In this document: positions 1 through 5,235 of the stretch, piece after piece
How the letters are laid out: every line of letters begins with the position of its first letter
Numbering within the stretch: the stretch's first letter is position 1
NCBI GenBank assembly: GCA_937877765.1
Contig: CALGBN010000060.1
Span: 1-5,305 of the forward strand
Reading direction: 5' to 3'
Source: Candidatus Bathyarchaeota archaeon
Lineage (GTDB): Archaea > Thermoproteota > Bathyarchaeia > TCS64
Length of the DNA stretch: 5,305 bases
Made by a program: the position numbers and the translations under genes
Notes under the pieces: generated by a model
Database searches by the model: none
Told to the model about the DNA's origin: nothing
What the model saw: only the letters and a program-made list of their open reading frames with translations

Positions 1-1238
1 CTGCCGGTGTACATACAGCTATCGTTCTCTATCTCTACTGGTGGCGCCATTCCGGGCATAGCGTGTGAAACGAACTCGACTTCCTCTGTGAGTTTCTTGC
101 CCTTGTTTCCGATTACCTTCTTGCTCATCTGGTATAGGTCGTCGATGGGTATGTCCTCGCCGCCGAGTCCAGTGACGAATCCCTGAACGGGTACACGGAT
201 GCCGGTGTTATACAGGTATGATTTCACGTCCTGGAACGCCATACCTCCGCCTGTACCATGCATCAATACACGGTCAACGACGCCGATGCTGTCCACCTGT
301 TCAGCTAGCTCAATTAGTTCCTCGTTGGGGAATGGACGCATGTATCTGAGCTTCAGTAAGCCGATCTTCTCGCCTTCTTTTCTGAGCTTGTCAACTGCTC
401 TTCGTGCCGCGGTGGTCATGCTGCCCATGGTTACCATGAGGCTATCCGCGTCATCACAGCGGTATTTCTCGACCAAGCCTCCATAGCTTCGTCCGAATGT
501 CTCGCCATAGCTCTTGTCAACTTCTTTGATTACATCCTTGGCGCCGTTGAGTAGTTTCTCGTACTCTTTGCGCATGGGTGTATGCATTTGTGAGGGGATT
601 GATGCGGTTGGCCATGCCTTGCTCTCAGTAGGGTCCACTGGGTATGGTGCCTTGTATGCTGGCAGCCAGTCATCTACCTCTTCCTGTTCAGGAAGGTAAA
701 CGCGCTCCTGACTGTAGCTTAGATAGAAACCATCTAGGCTCATCATTGTGGGTAGCAGTACCCTGTAGTCTTCTGCGATCTTGAAGTTCATCAACGCCAT
801 GTCGAGGCACTCTTGGTTGGTCTCAACAAAGTTGACGAGCCAACCTAGGTTCATCTCTGGCATGATGTCGCTGTAGTCTGGTCCGAGGCTCCAGTACCAT
901 CCGAGGGTCCTGTTGGCTACCGCCATAACTATTGGTGCCCTATAGTTGACTGCTTGTGCAACGATCTCATGCATGTAGGCTAAGCCTTCACTGCATGTAG
1001 CTGTGAATGTACGTGCACCTACAAGTGAGGCGCCTAGGGCGGCTGCCATACAGCTGTGCTCGCCTTCTGTGTGAATGTACTCTGCGTCTAGTTTTCCGTC
1101 AGCCACAAAGTCGCTGAGGTACTCGATGATTGTAGTCTGTGGTGTGATTGGGAAAGCCGGTATTACCTCTGTTCTTGCGAGGCGTACTCCGTGGGCTACT
1201 GCCTTGTTCCCCGGCATTACGTCAAAATCTTGTGGCAT
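1..1238 (-). CDS. porA: 2-oxoacid:ferredoxin oxidoreductase alpha subunit (PorA-like), 3' end cut by window
   Basis: This is the alpha subunit of a four-subunit (GDAB) pyruvate or 2-oxoacid:ferredoxin oxidoreductase, a cytoplasmic enzyme that converts a 2-oxoacid plus CoA to acyl-CoA, CO2 and reduced ferredoxin. I translated the minus strand by hand: 412 codons stay open to the left edge. The N-terminal pyrimidine-binding-type domain shows PITPQT at residues 30-35, the EGEHS segment at 58-62 and GARTFTATCSEGL at 74-86, all typical of the family. The C-terminal half contains the expected MVTMGSMTTAARRAVDKL and LKLRYMRPFP stretches. Archaeal PorA proteins are usually about 390-410 residues, so only the last few residues are probably missing. 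The ATG at 1238-1236 shares one base with the porD stop (TAATG) and is preceded by AAGGAGG at 1255-1249, which fixes the start and implies translational coupling. The TPP-binding beta subunit (porB) is expected next, outside the window. Pyruvate is the default substrate, but 2-oxoisovalerate or another 2-oxoacid cannot be excluded. Confidence 0.93.
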   Translation of the reverse strand, partial: MPQDFDVMPGNKAVAHGVRLARTEVIPAFPITPQTTIIEYLSDFVADGKLDAEYIHTEGEHSCMAAALGASLVGARTFTATCSEGLAYMHEIVAQAVNYRAPIVMAVANRTLGWYWSLGPDYSDIMPEMNLGWLVNFVETNQECLDMALMNFKIAEDYRVLLPTMMSLDGFYLSYSQERVYLPEQEEVDDWLPAYKAPYPVDPTESKAWPTASIPSQMHTPMRKEYEKLLNGAKDVIKEVDKSYGETFGRSYGGLVEKYRCDDADSLMVTMGSMTTAARRAVDKLRKEGEKIGLLKLRYMRPFPNEELIELAEQVDSIGVVDRVLMHGTGGGMAFQDVKSYLYNTGIRVPVQGFVTGLGGEDIPIDDLYQMSKKVIGNKGKKLTEEVEFVSHAMPGMAPPVEIENDSCMYTG

Positions 1239-1516
1239 TATGCTTCATCCTCCTTCTTCATCTCGATGGCTTTCTGTGGGCACTCATTGGCACAGATGCC
1301 GCAGCCCTTGCAGAACCTGTAATCAATCTCTGCTTTACCATCATCATCCTTGGTGATTGCTTCCTCTGGACAATAGCTGATACATAGGCCACAGCCTACA
1401 CAGCCTTCCTTGTCAATAATGGGCTTGTAGACACGCCAGTTGGCGACATATTTGCCGCCTTTAACGCTGATGTCGTTTAGCCCGAATGCTGTTATCTTTG
1501 ATTTATCTTGTACCAT
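1238..1516 (-). CDS. porD: 2-oxoacid:ferredoxin oxidoreductase delta subunit, 2x[4Fe-4S] ferredoxin-like (PorD)
   Basis: This small ferredoxin-type subunit carries electrons from the TPP catalytic site to external ferredoxin. It has two complete CxxCxxCxxxCP motifs. Counting from the ATG at 1516, the cysteines are 39, 42, 45, 49 and 69, 72, 75, 79, enough for two [4Fe-4S] clusters. The NWRVYKPIID segment just before the first motif is typical of PorD. From this ATG the protein is 92 residues, a normal size. A GTG at 1525-1523, directly after the porG stop, would add three residues. I prefer the ATG because the bases there read TAG-GTGA, making an AGGTGA ribosome binding site that ends 6 bases before the ATG, so the GTG is more likely part of the ribosome binding site. 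The stop (TAA, 1240-1238) overlaps the porA start by one base. The subunit belongs to the porG-porD-porA unit. Confidence 0.93.
   Translation of the reverse strand: MVQDKSKITAFGLNDISVKGGKYVANWRVYKPIIDKEGCVGCGLCISYCPEEAITKDDDGKAEIDYRFCKGCGICANECPQKAIEMKKEDEA
1249..1255 (-). promoter_or_regulatory. Ribosome binding site for porA inside the porD 3' end
   Basis: The minus strand reads AAGGAGG here, 10 bases upstream of the porA ATG and within the porD coding region. Together with the TAATG stop/start overlap it indicates that porA is translated by ribosomes finishing porD, which would help keep the subunits in a fixed ratio. Confidence 0.75.
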
Positions 1517-1522
1517 GTTTTT

Positions 1523-1528
1523 CACCTA
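1523..1528 (-). promoter_or_regulatory. Ribosome binding site for porD overlapping the porG stop codon
   Basis: The minus strand reads AGGTGA, formed from the last two bases of the porG TAG stop plus the following bases. It sits 6 bases before the ATG at 1516. GGTGA is a common archaeal Shine-Dalgarno core. This placement favours the ATG over the in-frame GTG at 1525 as the porD start. Confidence 0.65.
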
Positions 1529-2086
1529 GAATTTCTTCACTACCGCCTTGTCGTAGCCTGCTTGGGCTGCTTTCTTGTTGGGCTCTGCTAGCCTCTCTGG
1601 GAACCGTTTGTCGATTGCCTTGAATATGCTCTCCATCTTCAATAGTCCAGTTGTCTTGGCGAATACGCCTAGCATCACTGTGTTAGGGATGGGTCTTCCT
1701 ATGGTCTCTACCGCGATGGCTGTCGCGTCCAATACGCCGACGGTTCGGAGGTCTTTCTTGAATATCTCCTTTGTCTCGTCTGGTGTCTTGTGTGTGTTCC
1801 AGATTACCACGCCCTTGTCCTTCAATCCCTGTGTGATGTCCATCTGCTCGGGCATCAGTGGATCAAGTACTAGCAGGTACTCCGGGTAGTAGATCATGGA
1901 TCGTGTTGCTTCGCTCTCTTCACCAATCTGGGCAAACGCAAGAACGGGTGCTCCCCTTCGGGCGCTGCCATACATTGGGAAAGCACGGCAGAACTTGTCC
2001 TCATAGCTCGCCGCAATCGCGATAAGCTCGCCACATGCGACGACTCCTTGACCGCCCATGCCGTGAAGCCTAATTTCTTCTACCAT
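1526..2086 (-). CDS. porG: 2-oxoacid:ferredoxin oxidoreductase gamma subunit (PorG)
   Basis: This is the gamma subunit of the same oxidoreductase, the domain thought to help bind CoA and shape the active site at the subunit interface. The protein is 186 residues, the usual size for stand-alone PorG. The family signature GMGGQGVV lies at residues 9-16. The conserved glycine/arginine segment SARRGAPVLAF is at 41-51, and the late PNTVMLGVFAKTTG segment also fits the family. The ATG at 2086-2084 is preceded by GAGG (2098-2095) with an 8-base spacer. It is the first gene of the leftward operon; porD follows 9 bases after its stop (1528-1526). The gene order gamma-delta-alpha matches archaeal porGDAB and vor operons. 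Which 2-oxoacid is used is not shown by this subunit. Confidence 0.93.
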   Translation of the reverse strand: MVEEIRLHGMGGQGVVACGELIAIAASYEDKFCRAFPMYGSARRGAPVLAFAQIGEESEATRSMIYYPEYLLVLDPLMPEQMDITQGLKDKGVVIWNTHKTPDETKEIFKKDLRTVGVLDATAIAVETIGRPIPNTVMLGVFAKTTGLLKMESIFKAIDKRFPERLAEPNKKAAQAGYDKAVVKKF

Positions 2087-2164
2087 TTTTTATTCCTCAA
2101 AAGTATGATGTCGGGTTGAAGGGTCAATTGGGGGATCTATTGTCCAAATCATCTCGACTCTATA

Positions 2165-2180
2165 GGAATTAAATTATTCC
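2165..2180. repeat. Imperfect inverted repeat GGAAT-N6-ATTCC in the divergent promoter region
   Basis: Arms GGAAT (2165-2169) and ATTCC (2176-2180) flank a six-base AT-rich spacer. The dyad lies between the divergent porG and DUF4491-like genes, a usual place for an operator. The arms are only 5 bases, so chance is a real possibility. Confidence 0.3.
2166..2177 (-). promoter_or_regulatory. Weak candidate TATA element for the leftward por operon
   Basis: On the minus strand this AT-rich stretch reads TAATTTAATT. It is the most TATA-like segment upstream of porG, about 80 bases from the ATG. Transcription starting about 25 bases downstream would give a leader of roughly 55-60 bases. It matches only loosely and overlaps an imperfect inverted repeat (2165-2180), so it could instead be part of an operator. 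This is pattern-based inference only. Confidence 0.28.
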
Positions 2181-2210
2181 AGTAATAACACTTACTCTAG
2201 CCTCTCTGTA

Positions 2211-2219
2211 AAATATATA
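2211..2219 (+). promoter_or_regulatory. Archaeal TATA box for the DUF4491-like gene
   Basis: The plus strand reads AAATATATA here, close to the archaeal TATA consensus, inside an otherwise mixed-composition spacer. A start site about 25 bases downstream would fall near 2240, leaving a leader of only about 18 bases before the ATG at 2258. That fits the lack of any Shine-Dalgarno sequence before that ATG. No transcription data are available. Confidence 0.55.
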
Positions 2220-2242
2220 CAATAAATAGTGATACGAAACCA

Positions 2243-2256
2243 GTTAATTATTTAAC
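2243..2256. repeat. Inverted repeat GTTAA-N4-TTAAC just before the DUF4491-like start codon
   Basis: Arms GTTAA (2243-2247) and TTAAC (2252-2256) surround a four-base spacer and end one base before the ATG. The dyad lies at or just after the start site predicted from the TATA box at 2211, a position where a bound repressor would block initiation. The arms are short and AT-rich, so the match may be accidental. Confidence 0.3.
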
Positions 2257-2257
2257 T

Positions 2258-2602
2258 ATGGAGTTCTTTCACGAAGAGAAGCCTATTCCTTCTACATGGT
2301 TTATTATTCACTACTTCCCATCTACCGCTATGCAGTACGCAGGATTAATTCTGGGCGTCGTAACCTTCGTAATGATAGGAATCCTTCATGTTGCTGTTGT
2401 AAAGATTGAGCGGATTTGGGGAGCTCATCTATGGCCATGGTTTGTTGTTATTGGTGTCTTGATGGGGGTAGGCAGTTTATTTGTTGATGATGTGCTTGTC
2501 TCAGCGCTTCTTGGTATCAATGGTTTCATGTTTGCTTGGTCGGGTCCTGAGTTGAAAAAACAGAAGGAACGTGTTGCTCAGGGATATTATCACGAACACT
2601 GA
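2258..2602 (+). CDS. Small membrane protein, DUF4491-like
   Basis: A 114-residue protein with three predicted membrane segments at about residues 28-48, 59-76 and 78-94, and a charged cytoplasmic-type tail. From residue 28 on it resembles the DUF4491 family as I recall it: GLILGVVTFVMIGILH, then V-K-x-E, a tryptophan-containing LWPWF segment, SALLGINGF, and the conserved end EL-x-x-QKERV-x-x-G. No function is known for that family, so none is assigned. The first 24 residues are an extension compared with short bacterial members. An internal ATG at 2330 (Met25) would give the canonical length. I keep 2258 because a good TATA box lies about 40 bases upstream; neither start has a clear ribosome binding site. 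The gene is a stand-alone unit, divergent from the por operon and separated by about 200 bases from the next gene. Family assignment is from memory of the motif. Confidence 0.72.
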   Translation: MEFFHEEKPIPSTWFIIHYFPSTAMQYAGLILGVVTFVMIGILHVAVVKIERIWGAHLWPWFVVIGVLMGVGSLFVDDVLVSALLGINGFMFAWSGPELKKQKERVAQGYYHEH

Positions 2603-2668
2603 TTTTGAGGCATGCCTAAATCGTCTCCGTTTTCAGCAAACATCCATTTTAATGTTTACTGGATTGGT

Positions 2669-2678
2669 AAATATTATA
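2669..2678 (+). promoter_or_regulatory. Candidate TATA box for the radical SAM / membrane protein unit
   Basis: The sequence AAATATTATA resembles an archaeal TATA box and is the best candidate in this spacer. Initiation about 25 bases downstream would give a transcript starting near 2700, with a leader of about 100 bases before the ATG at 2800. That leader would include the hairpin at 2717-2777. The promoter is inferred from sequence pattern only. Confidence 0.42.
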
Positions 2679-2716
2679 AGAGTAAGCTGCTGTATTAGCA
2701 GATCATATCCAAACAA

Positions 2717-2777
2717 TATGTGAATCAGGGTATCCTATTCCTCCCAAAATGATCACTATGGGACCCTGGTTTGCATA
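2717..2777 (+). promoter_or_regulatory. Long hairpin in the probable 5' leader of the radical SAM gene
   Basis: Bases 2717-2731 can pair with 2763-2777 over 15 uninterrupted positions when read as RNA: 12 Watson-Crick pairs plus three G-U pairs (2721/2773, 2722/2772, 2725/2769). The strongest part is CAGGGT with ACCCTG. Inside, CCCA (2743-2746) can pair with TGGG (2759-2762), leaving an 11-base bulge on the 5' side and a 12-base terminal loop. The stem ends 11 bases before the ribosome binding site at 2789. All three departures from perfect complementarity are G-U wobbles, which favours an RNA structure over a protein-binding DNA dyad. It could be a translational or termination control element; I do not recognise it as a known riboswitch class. 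Confidence 0.5.
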
Positions 2778-2788
2778 ATTGGATCGCC

Positions 2789-2795
2789 AAGGTGA
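2789..2795 (+). promoter_or_regulatory. Ribosome binding site deciding the radical SAM start
   Basis: AAGGTGA lies four bases before the ATG at 2800. It contains the GGTGA core common in archaea. An upstream in-frame TTG at 2779 would place this motif inside the gene and has no ribosome binding site of its own, so the ATG is preferred. Confidence 0.65.
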
Positions 2796-2799
2796 TACC

Positions 2800-3906
2800 A
2801 TGACTCATCCTGAAACGAAAAGACCAACACCAAATGGGCTTAGCCCAAGCGATATTCCACGAGTAATCAGTTGGAATACCACATTCAAATGCAACCTAAG
2901 ATGCGCTCACTGCTATATGAGTTCAGACAGCCAAGTAGAACTCGACGAACTATCAACAGAAGAAGGAAAAATGCTTATTGATCAGCTCAGTGAGTTGAGC
3001 AAACCAGTACTTATCCTGAGTGGTGGAGAGCCGTTGATGCGGGAAGACATCTTTGAACTGGCAAAATACGGTACCGAGAAGGGTTTGAAGATGGCTATGG
3101 GCACAAACGGTACCTTGATCGATGATGAGACTGCAAAGAAACTCGCTGAATCAGGTGTACGTAGCGTTGCAATCAGTATGGACTCTGCGAGACCTGAGGT
3201 ACATGACGATTTCAGAGGCGTGAAAGGAGCATGGGAACGAGCCATAGAGGGTACGAAAGCCTGTCAACGAAACGGAATAGCGGTCAGGTTCAACACAACT
3301 GTTACTCAGCAGAACTTTAACGAGATCGAGGACATACTGGAACTCGCGGATAGTCTAGGTTTACTGGATGTTCAGTTATTCTTCCTGGTCCCCACTGGAC
3401 GTGGAAAAGAAGTGGAAGACATCACCCCTGAAATGTATGAGCAGATGATAGAGGACGTATTAGTGAAATACGCGGACCACCCTATGACCGTAAAACCCAC
3501 CTGTGCACCCCAGTTCATGAGAATCGCCGACCAACTAGGACAGGATACCAGCCGATGGACAAGAGGCTGCATCGCCGGAATGAGCTATGGACGAGTCTAT
3601 CCTCAAGGAGATGTTACTCCCTGTCCATATCTGCCGATTAAACTAGGAAACATCATGGAACAGAGCTTTGCTGATATCTGGACGAATAGTCCCATATTGA
3701 AGCAGCTCAGAGACTTTGATAACCTCAAAGGCAGATGCGGCCTCTGCGAATACAAGGAAAAATGCGGTGGATGCAGGGCACGAGCATATGGCATGACCAC
3801 CGAGTTCATGGATGCCTGTGGTTCAATACATGAGCCTCATGAGCTTCAGGGTGATTTCCTTGGGGAGGAGCCTTGGTGCACATATCAGCCAAAAGGAGTT
3901 GAATAA
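2800..3906 (+). CDS. Radical SAM/SPASM enzyme, AhbC/AhbD/NirJ-like
   Basis: A 368-residue radical SAM enzyme (counted from the ATG at 2800) with a C-terminal SPASM-type domain. The CxxxCxxC motif that binds the SAM-reducing [4Fe-4S] cluster is at C31, C35 and C38 (CNLRCAHCY). The GGEP motif is at 75-78 and a conserved FFLVPTGRG stretch lies near 194-202. The auxiliary-cluster domain has cysteines at 257, 275, 313, 316, 322, 325, 340 and 360, including CGLCEYKEKCGGCRARA, enough for two extra [4Fe-4S] clusters. The segments VLILSGGEPL, GRVYPQGDVTPCPYLP and EEPWC resemble the AhbC/AhbD/NirJ group, which acts on side chains of siroheme-derived tetrapyrroles in alternative heme and heme d1 synthesis. 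No other heme gene is in the window, and related enzymes modify peptides or mature metalloenzymes, so the substrate stays open. The gene is followed after one base by a membrane protein gene, apparently in the same transcript. A TTG at 2779 would add seven residues. Confidence 0.88.
   Translation: MTHPETKRPTPNGLSPSDIPRVISWNTTFKCNLRCAHCYMSSDSQVELDELSTEEGKMLIDQLSELSKPVLILSGGEPLMREDIFELAKYGTEKGLKMAMGTNGTLIDDETAKKLAESGVRSVAISMDSARPEVHDDFRGVKGAWERAIEGTKACQRNGIAVRFNTTVTQQNFNEIEDILELADSLGLLDVQLFFLVPTGRGKEVEDITPEMYEQMIEDVLVKYADHPMTVKPTCAPQFMRIADQLGQDTSRWTRGCIAGMSYGRVYPQGDVTPCPYLPIKLGNIMEQSFADIWTNSPILKQLRDFDNLKGRCGLCEYKEKCGGCRARAYGMTTEFMDACGSIHEPHELQGDFLGEEPWCTYQPKGVE
3895..3898 (+). promoter_or_regulatory. 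Ribosome binding site for the membrane protein gene, inside the radical SAM gene
   Basis: GGAG, within AAAAGGAG, lies near the 3' end of the radical SAM coding region and 9 bases before the TTG at 3908. It selects that TTG as the start of the next gene and points to translational coupling. Confidence 0.6.
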
Positions 3907-3907
3907 A

Positions 3908-4447
3908 TTGGAGAAATTCAAGACAAAGGAACTCTCACTCATCGCAGTGTTCTCAGCCACATGGATCGGGTACACTTTCATATCAAACATGGCTATCGGT
4001 CAGATAGCTCACGGACTAGACGTACACATAGTACGATCAGTGCTTCTAGTACTCATCGTGGCTATGATTGGGCGCTTCGGTGGAGCACTCTGGATGACCA
4101 CCATCGTGGGTATATTCTATCTGAGTTCAAGAACCCCATACCCCCCTGTAATAATCACAGCTGCCACCATGGCATCCGGTCTCCTGTATGACATCTACGT
4201 CAAGCTAACAGGCTACAAGAATGCTACTAACTGGAAGGTTTTCCCTATTGGGGTTGTACTCGCTGGACTAGCCCAGTCAGTAACCACTTTGGGGATATTG
4301 ACAGTGCTTGGGTTCTTCCCGGAGAGAGCTATTCAGGCAGCTTGGATCGCTGGGTTGACCAAGAACGTTACCGCCAGTATAATCGCTGTTTTCATAGCGG
4401 TGGCTATCGTCAAACGTGTGGTTCCCATCTACAAGAACTACGGCTAA
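3908..4447 (+). CDS. Multi-spanning membrane protein, ECF-transporter S-component-like
   Basis: A 179-residue hydrophobic protein with about five or six predicted membrane segments (roughly residues 9-27, 41-57, 59-73, 80-98, 111-135 and 153-169). The charged N-terminus leading into KELSLIAVFSATWIGYTF, the GRFGGALWMTTIVGI segment and the overall size resemble substrate-binding S components of energy-coupling factor (ECF) vitamin and cofactor transporters. No ATPase or EcfT gene is visible here, as is common for S components that share a module encoded elsewhere. The reading frame is open further upstream to 3812, but that part overlaps the radical SAM gene. The TTG at 3908 is chosen because it has AAGGAG nine bases upstream and lies one base after the previous stop. 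The tight spacing suggests that the protein imports a precursor for, or exports a product of, the radical SAM enzyme; this is inference. The substrate is unknown, and another small membrane family is possible. Confidence 0.62.
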   Translation: MEKFKTKELSLIAVFSATWIGYTFISNMAIGQIAHGLDVHIVRSVLLVLIVAMIGRFGGALWMTTIVGIFYLSSRTPYPPVIITAATMASGLLYDIYVKLTGYKNATNWKVFPIGVVLAGLAQSVTTLGILTVLGFFPERAIQAAWIAGLTKNVTASIIAVFIAVAIVKRVVPIYKNYG

Positions 4448-4450
4448 ACC

Positions 4451-4460
4451 CCTCTTTTTT
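4451..4460 (+). terminator. T-tract terminator after the membrane protein gene
   Basis: The sequence CCTCTTTTTT begins four bases after the stop codon and ends in six consecutive T's. Archaeal RNA polymerase commonly terminates at such oligo-T tracts without a hairpin. It separates the radical SAM/membrane protein unit from the aminotransferase gene, which has its own TATA-like box. Confidence 0.5.
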
Positions 4461-4479
4461 CCACTAACTAGCCTAAGAT

Positions 4480-4488
4480 AGATATATT
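4480..4488 (+). promoter_or_regulatory. TATA box for the aminotransferase gene
   Basis: AGATATATT resembles the archaeal TATA box. Initiation about 25 bases further on would fall near 4509, only a few bases before the ATG at 4517, so the transcript may be leaderless or nearly so. This agrees with the lack of a good Shine-Dalgarno sequence; only a weak GGGA at 4508-4511 is seen. Confidence 0.5.
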
Positions 4489-4516
4489 GTAACTCACCTC
4501 TTTCCATGGGAATATT

Positions 4517-5235
4517 ATGGATACCGAGAAATTCTACTCAAAACTTGGCGCAGGATACCAGCCCGGAGTACTCACCACAGTGGTACTAGCAGCAGAGGAG
4601 CTGAAACGCCAAGGCAAGAAGATAATTGGATTAACAGGCGGCATGTATGACGAGGAGAGCTTCCCTTGGAGAGAAGTGAAGGAAATCTTCGCAGAAGCCA
4701 CTGAGGCAGACTGGAGAGTTATGCTCCAATATGGAGGAACCCGCGGATATCAGCCACTACGAGAGGAACTCAGTAAATGGATGAAGGGACATGGAATCAA
4801 CGTAGACCCCTACAAGGAGCTTATGGTCACCACGGGAAGCCAAGAGGCACTAGATCTCATGGCACGGATTTTCCTTGACCCGGGTGATGTAATCATCGTT
4901 GGTTCACCCACATATCTGTCTGCGCTTACAGCGTTCCAGACCAGTGACCCTGATATCAGGGAGGCGAAGCTTGACAAGGATGGCATGATCCCAGAGGAGC
5001 TTGAAAAGGTCGTTAAACAGGTGGTTTCTGAGGGTAAGATGGTGAAGTTTGTCTATATTATCCCCAGCTTCCAGAACCCCATGAGCAGCATGATGACCAT
5101 GGAGCGCCGGAAGAAGATCATCGAATTAGCAAACAAATACGATTTCCTCATCCTCGAGGACAACCCATATGGCTACATCAGCTTCGAGGGGCCGATGCCT
5201 ACTCCACTAAAGGGCTTGGACACAGAGGGCAGGGT
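4517..5235 (+). CDS. PLP-dependent aminotransferase, class I/II fold type I, 3' end missing
   Basis: This is the N-terminal 239 residues of a pyridoxal-phosphate aminotransferase that would transfer an amino group between an amino acid and a 2-oxoacid. Family marks are LQYGGTRGYQPLREEL (residues 70-85), TTGSQEAL (105-112) in the phosphate-binding region, the PTY tyrosine at 133, the asparagine of PSFQNP at 187, and EDNPY at 214-218 with the aspartate (D215) that contacts the PLP ring nitrogen. The pattern is closest to the 2-aminoadipate/LysN and MocR-aminotransferase group, which has broad substrates such as 2-aminoadipate and aromatic or branched amino acids. Full members are about 400 residues. 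The catalytic lysine and C-terminal domain are absent because an Illumina adapter starts at 5236. The apparent stop at 5300-5302 lies in adapter sequence and is false; residues after V240 must not be read as protein. The ATG is supported by a TATA box about 30 bases upstream. Confidence 0.9.

Larger units (their letters stand above)
2603..2799 (+). other. Intergenic spacer between the DUF4491-like and radical SAM genes
   Basis: This stretch of about 200 bases holds no convincing gene. It contains a perfect 10-base palindrome just after the upstream stop (AGGCATGCCT, 2608-2617), short T-rich tracts that may end upstream transcription, a TATA-like element near 2669-2678, and a long potential RNA hairpin (2717-2777) that lies in the likely leader of the radical SAM gene. 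No tRNA-like structure is seen. Confidence 0.6.

Noticed and set aside
199..1387. Plus-strand open frames of 61-95 codons opposite porA and porD
   Set aside because: They are antisense shadows of well-supported minus-strand genes, with low-complexity serine-rich or mixed translations and no recognisable domain.
1575..1889. Plus-strand open frame of 104 codons opposite porG
   Set aside because: It lies wholly inside porG on the other strand, and its product has no family features.
2717..2777. The leader hairpin as an intrinsic terminator of the DUF4491-like gene
   Set aside because: No T-tract follows the stem (the next bases are ATTGGATCG), it lies more than 100 bases after the stop, and it is placed just before a ribosome binding site.
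2982..3809. Minus-strand open frames opposite the radical SAM gene
   Set aside because: They are antisense to a clearly conserved enzyme, are short, and have no ribosome binding site or motif support.
3812..3907. Upstream extension of the membrane protein reading frame starting MPVVQYMSLMS
   Set aside because: It overlaps the SPASM domain coding region out of frame, lacks a ribosome binding site, and the TTG at 3908 has a well-placed AAGGAG.
3961..4507. Two 76-codon frames, one overlapping the membrane protein gene on the plus strand and one antisense to it
   Set aside because: The membrane-protein frame gives a coherent multi-spanning protein; these give unstructured translations.
1..5235. 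Search for CRISPR arrays, tRNA genes, transposase genes or long repeats
   Set aside because: None was seen. The only transposon-related sequence is the Tn5 mosaic end of the library adapter, which is artificial.
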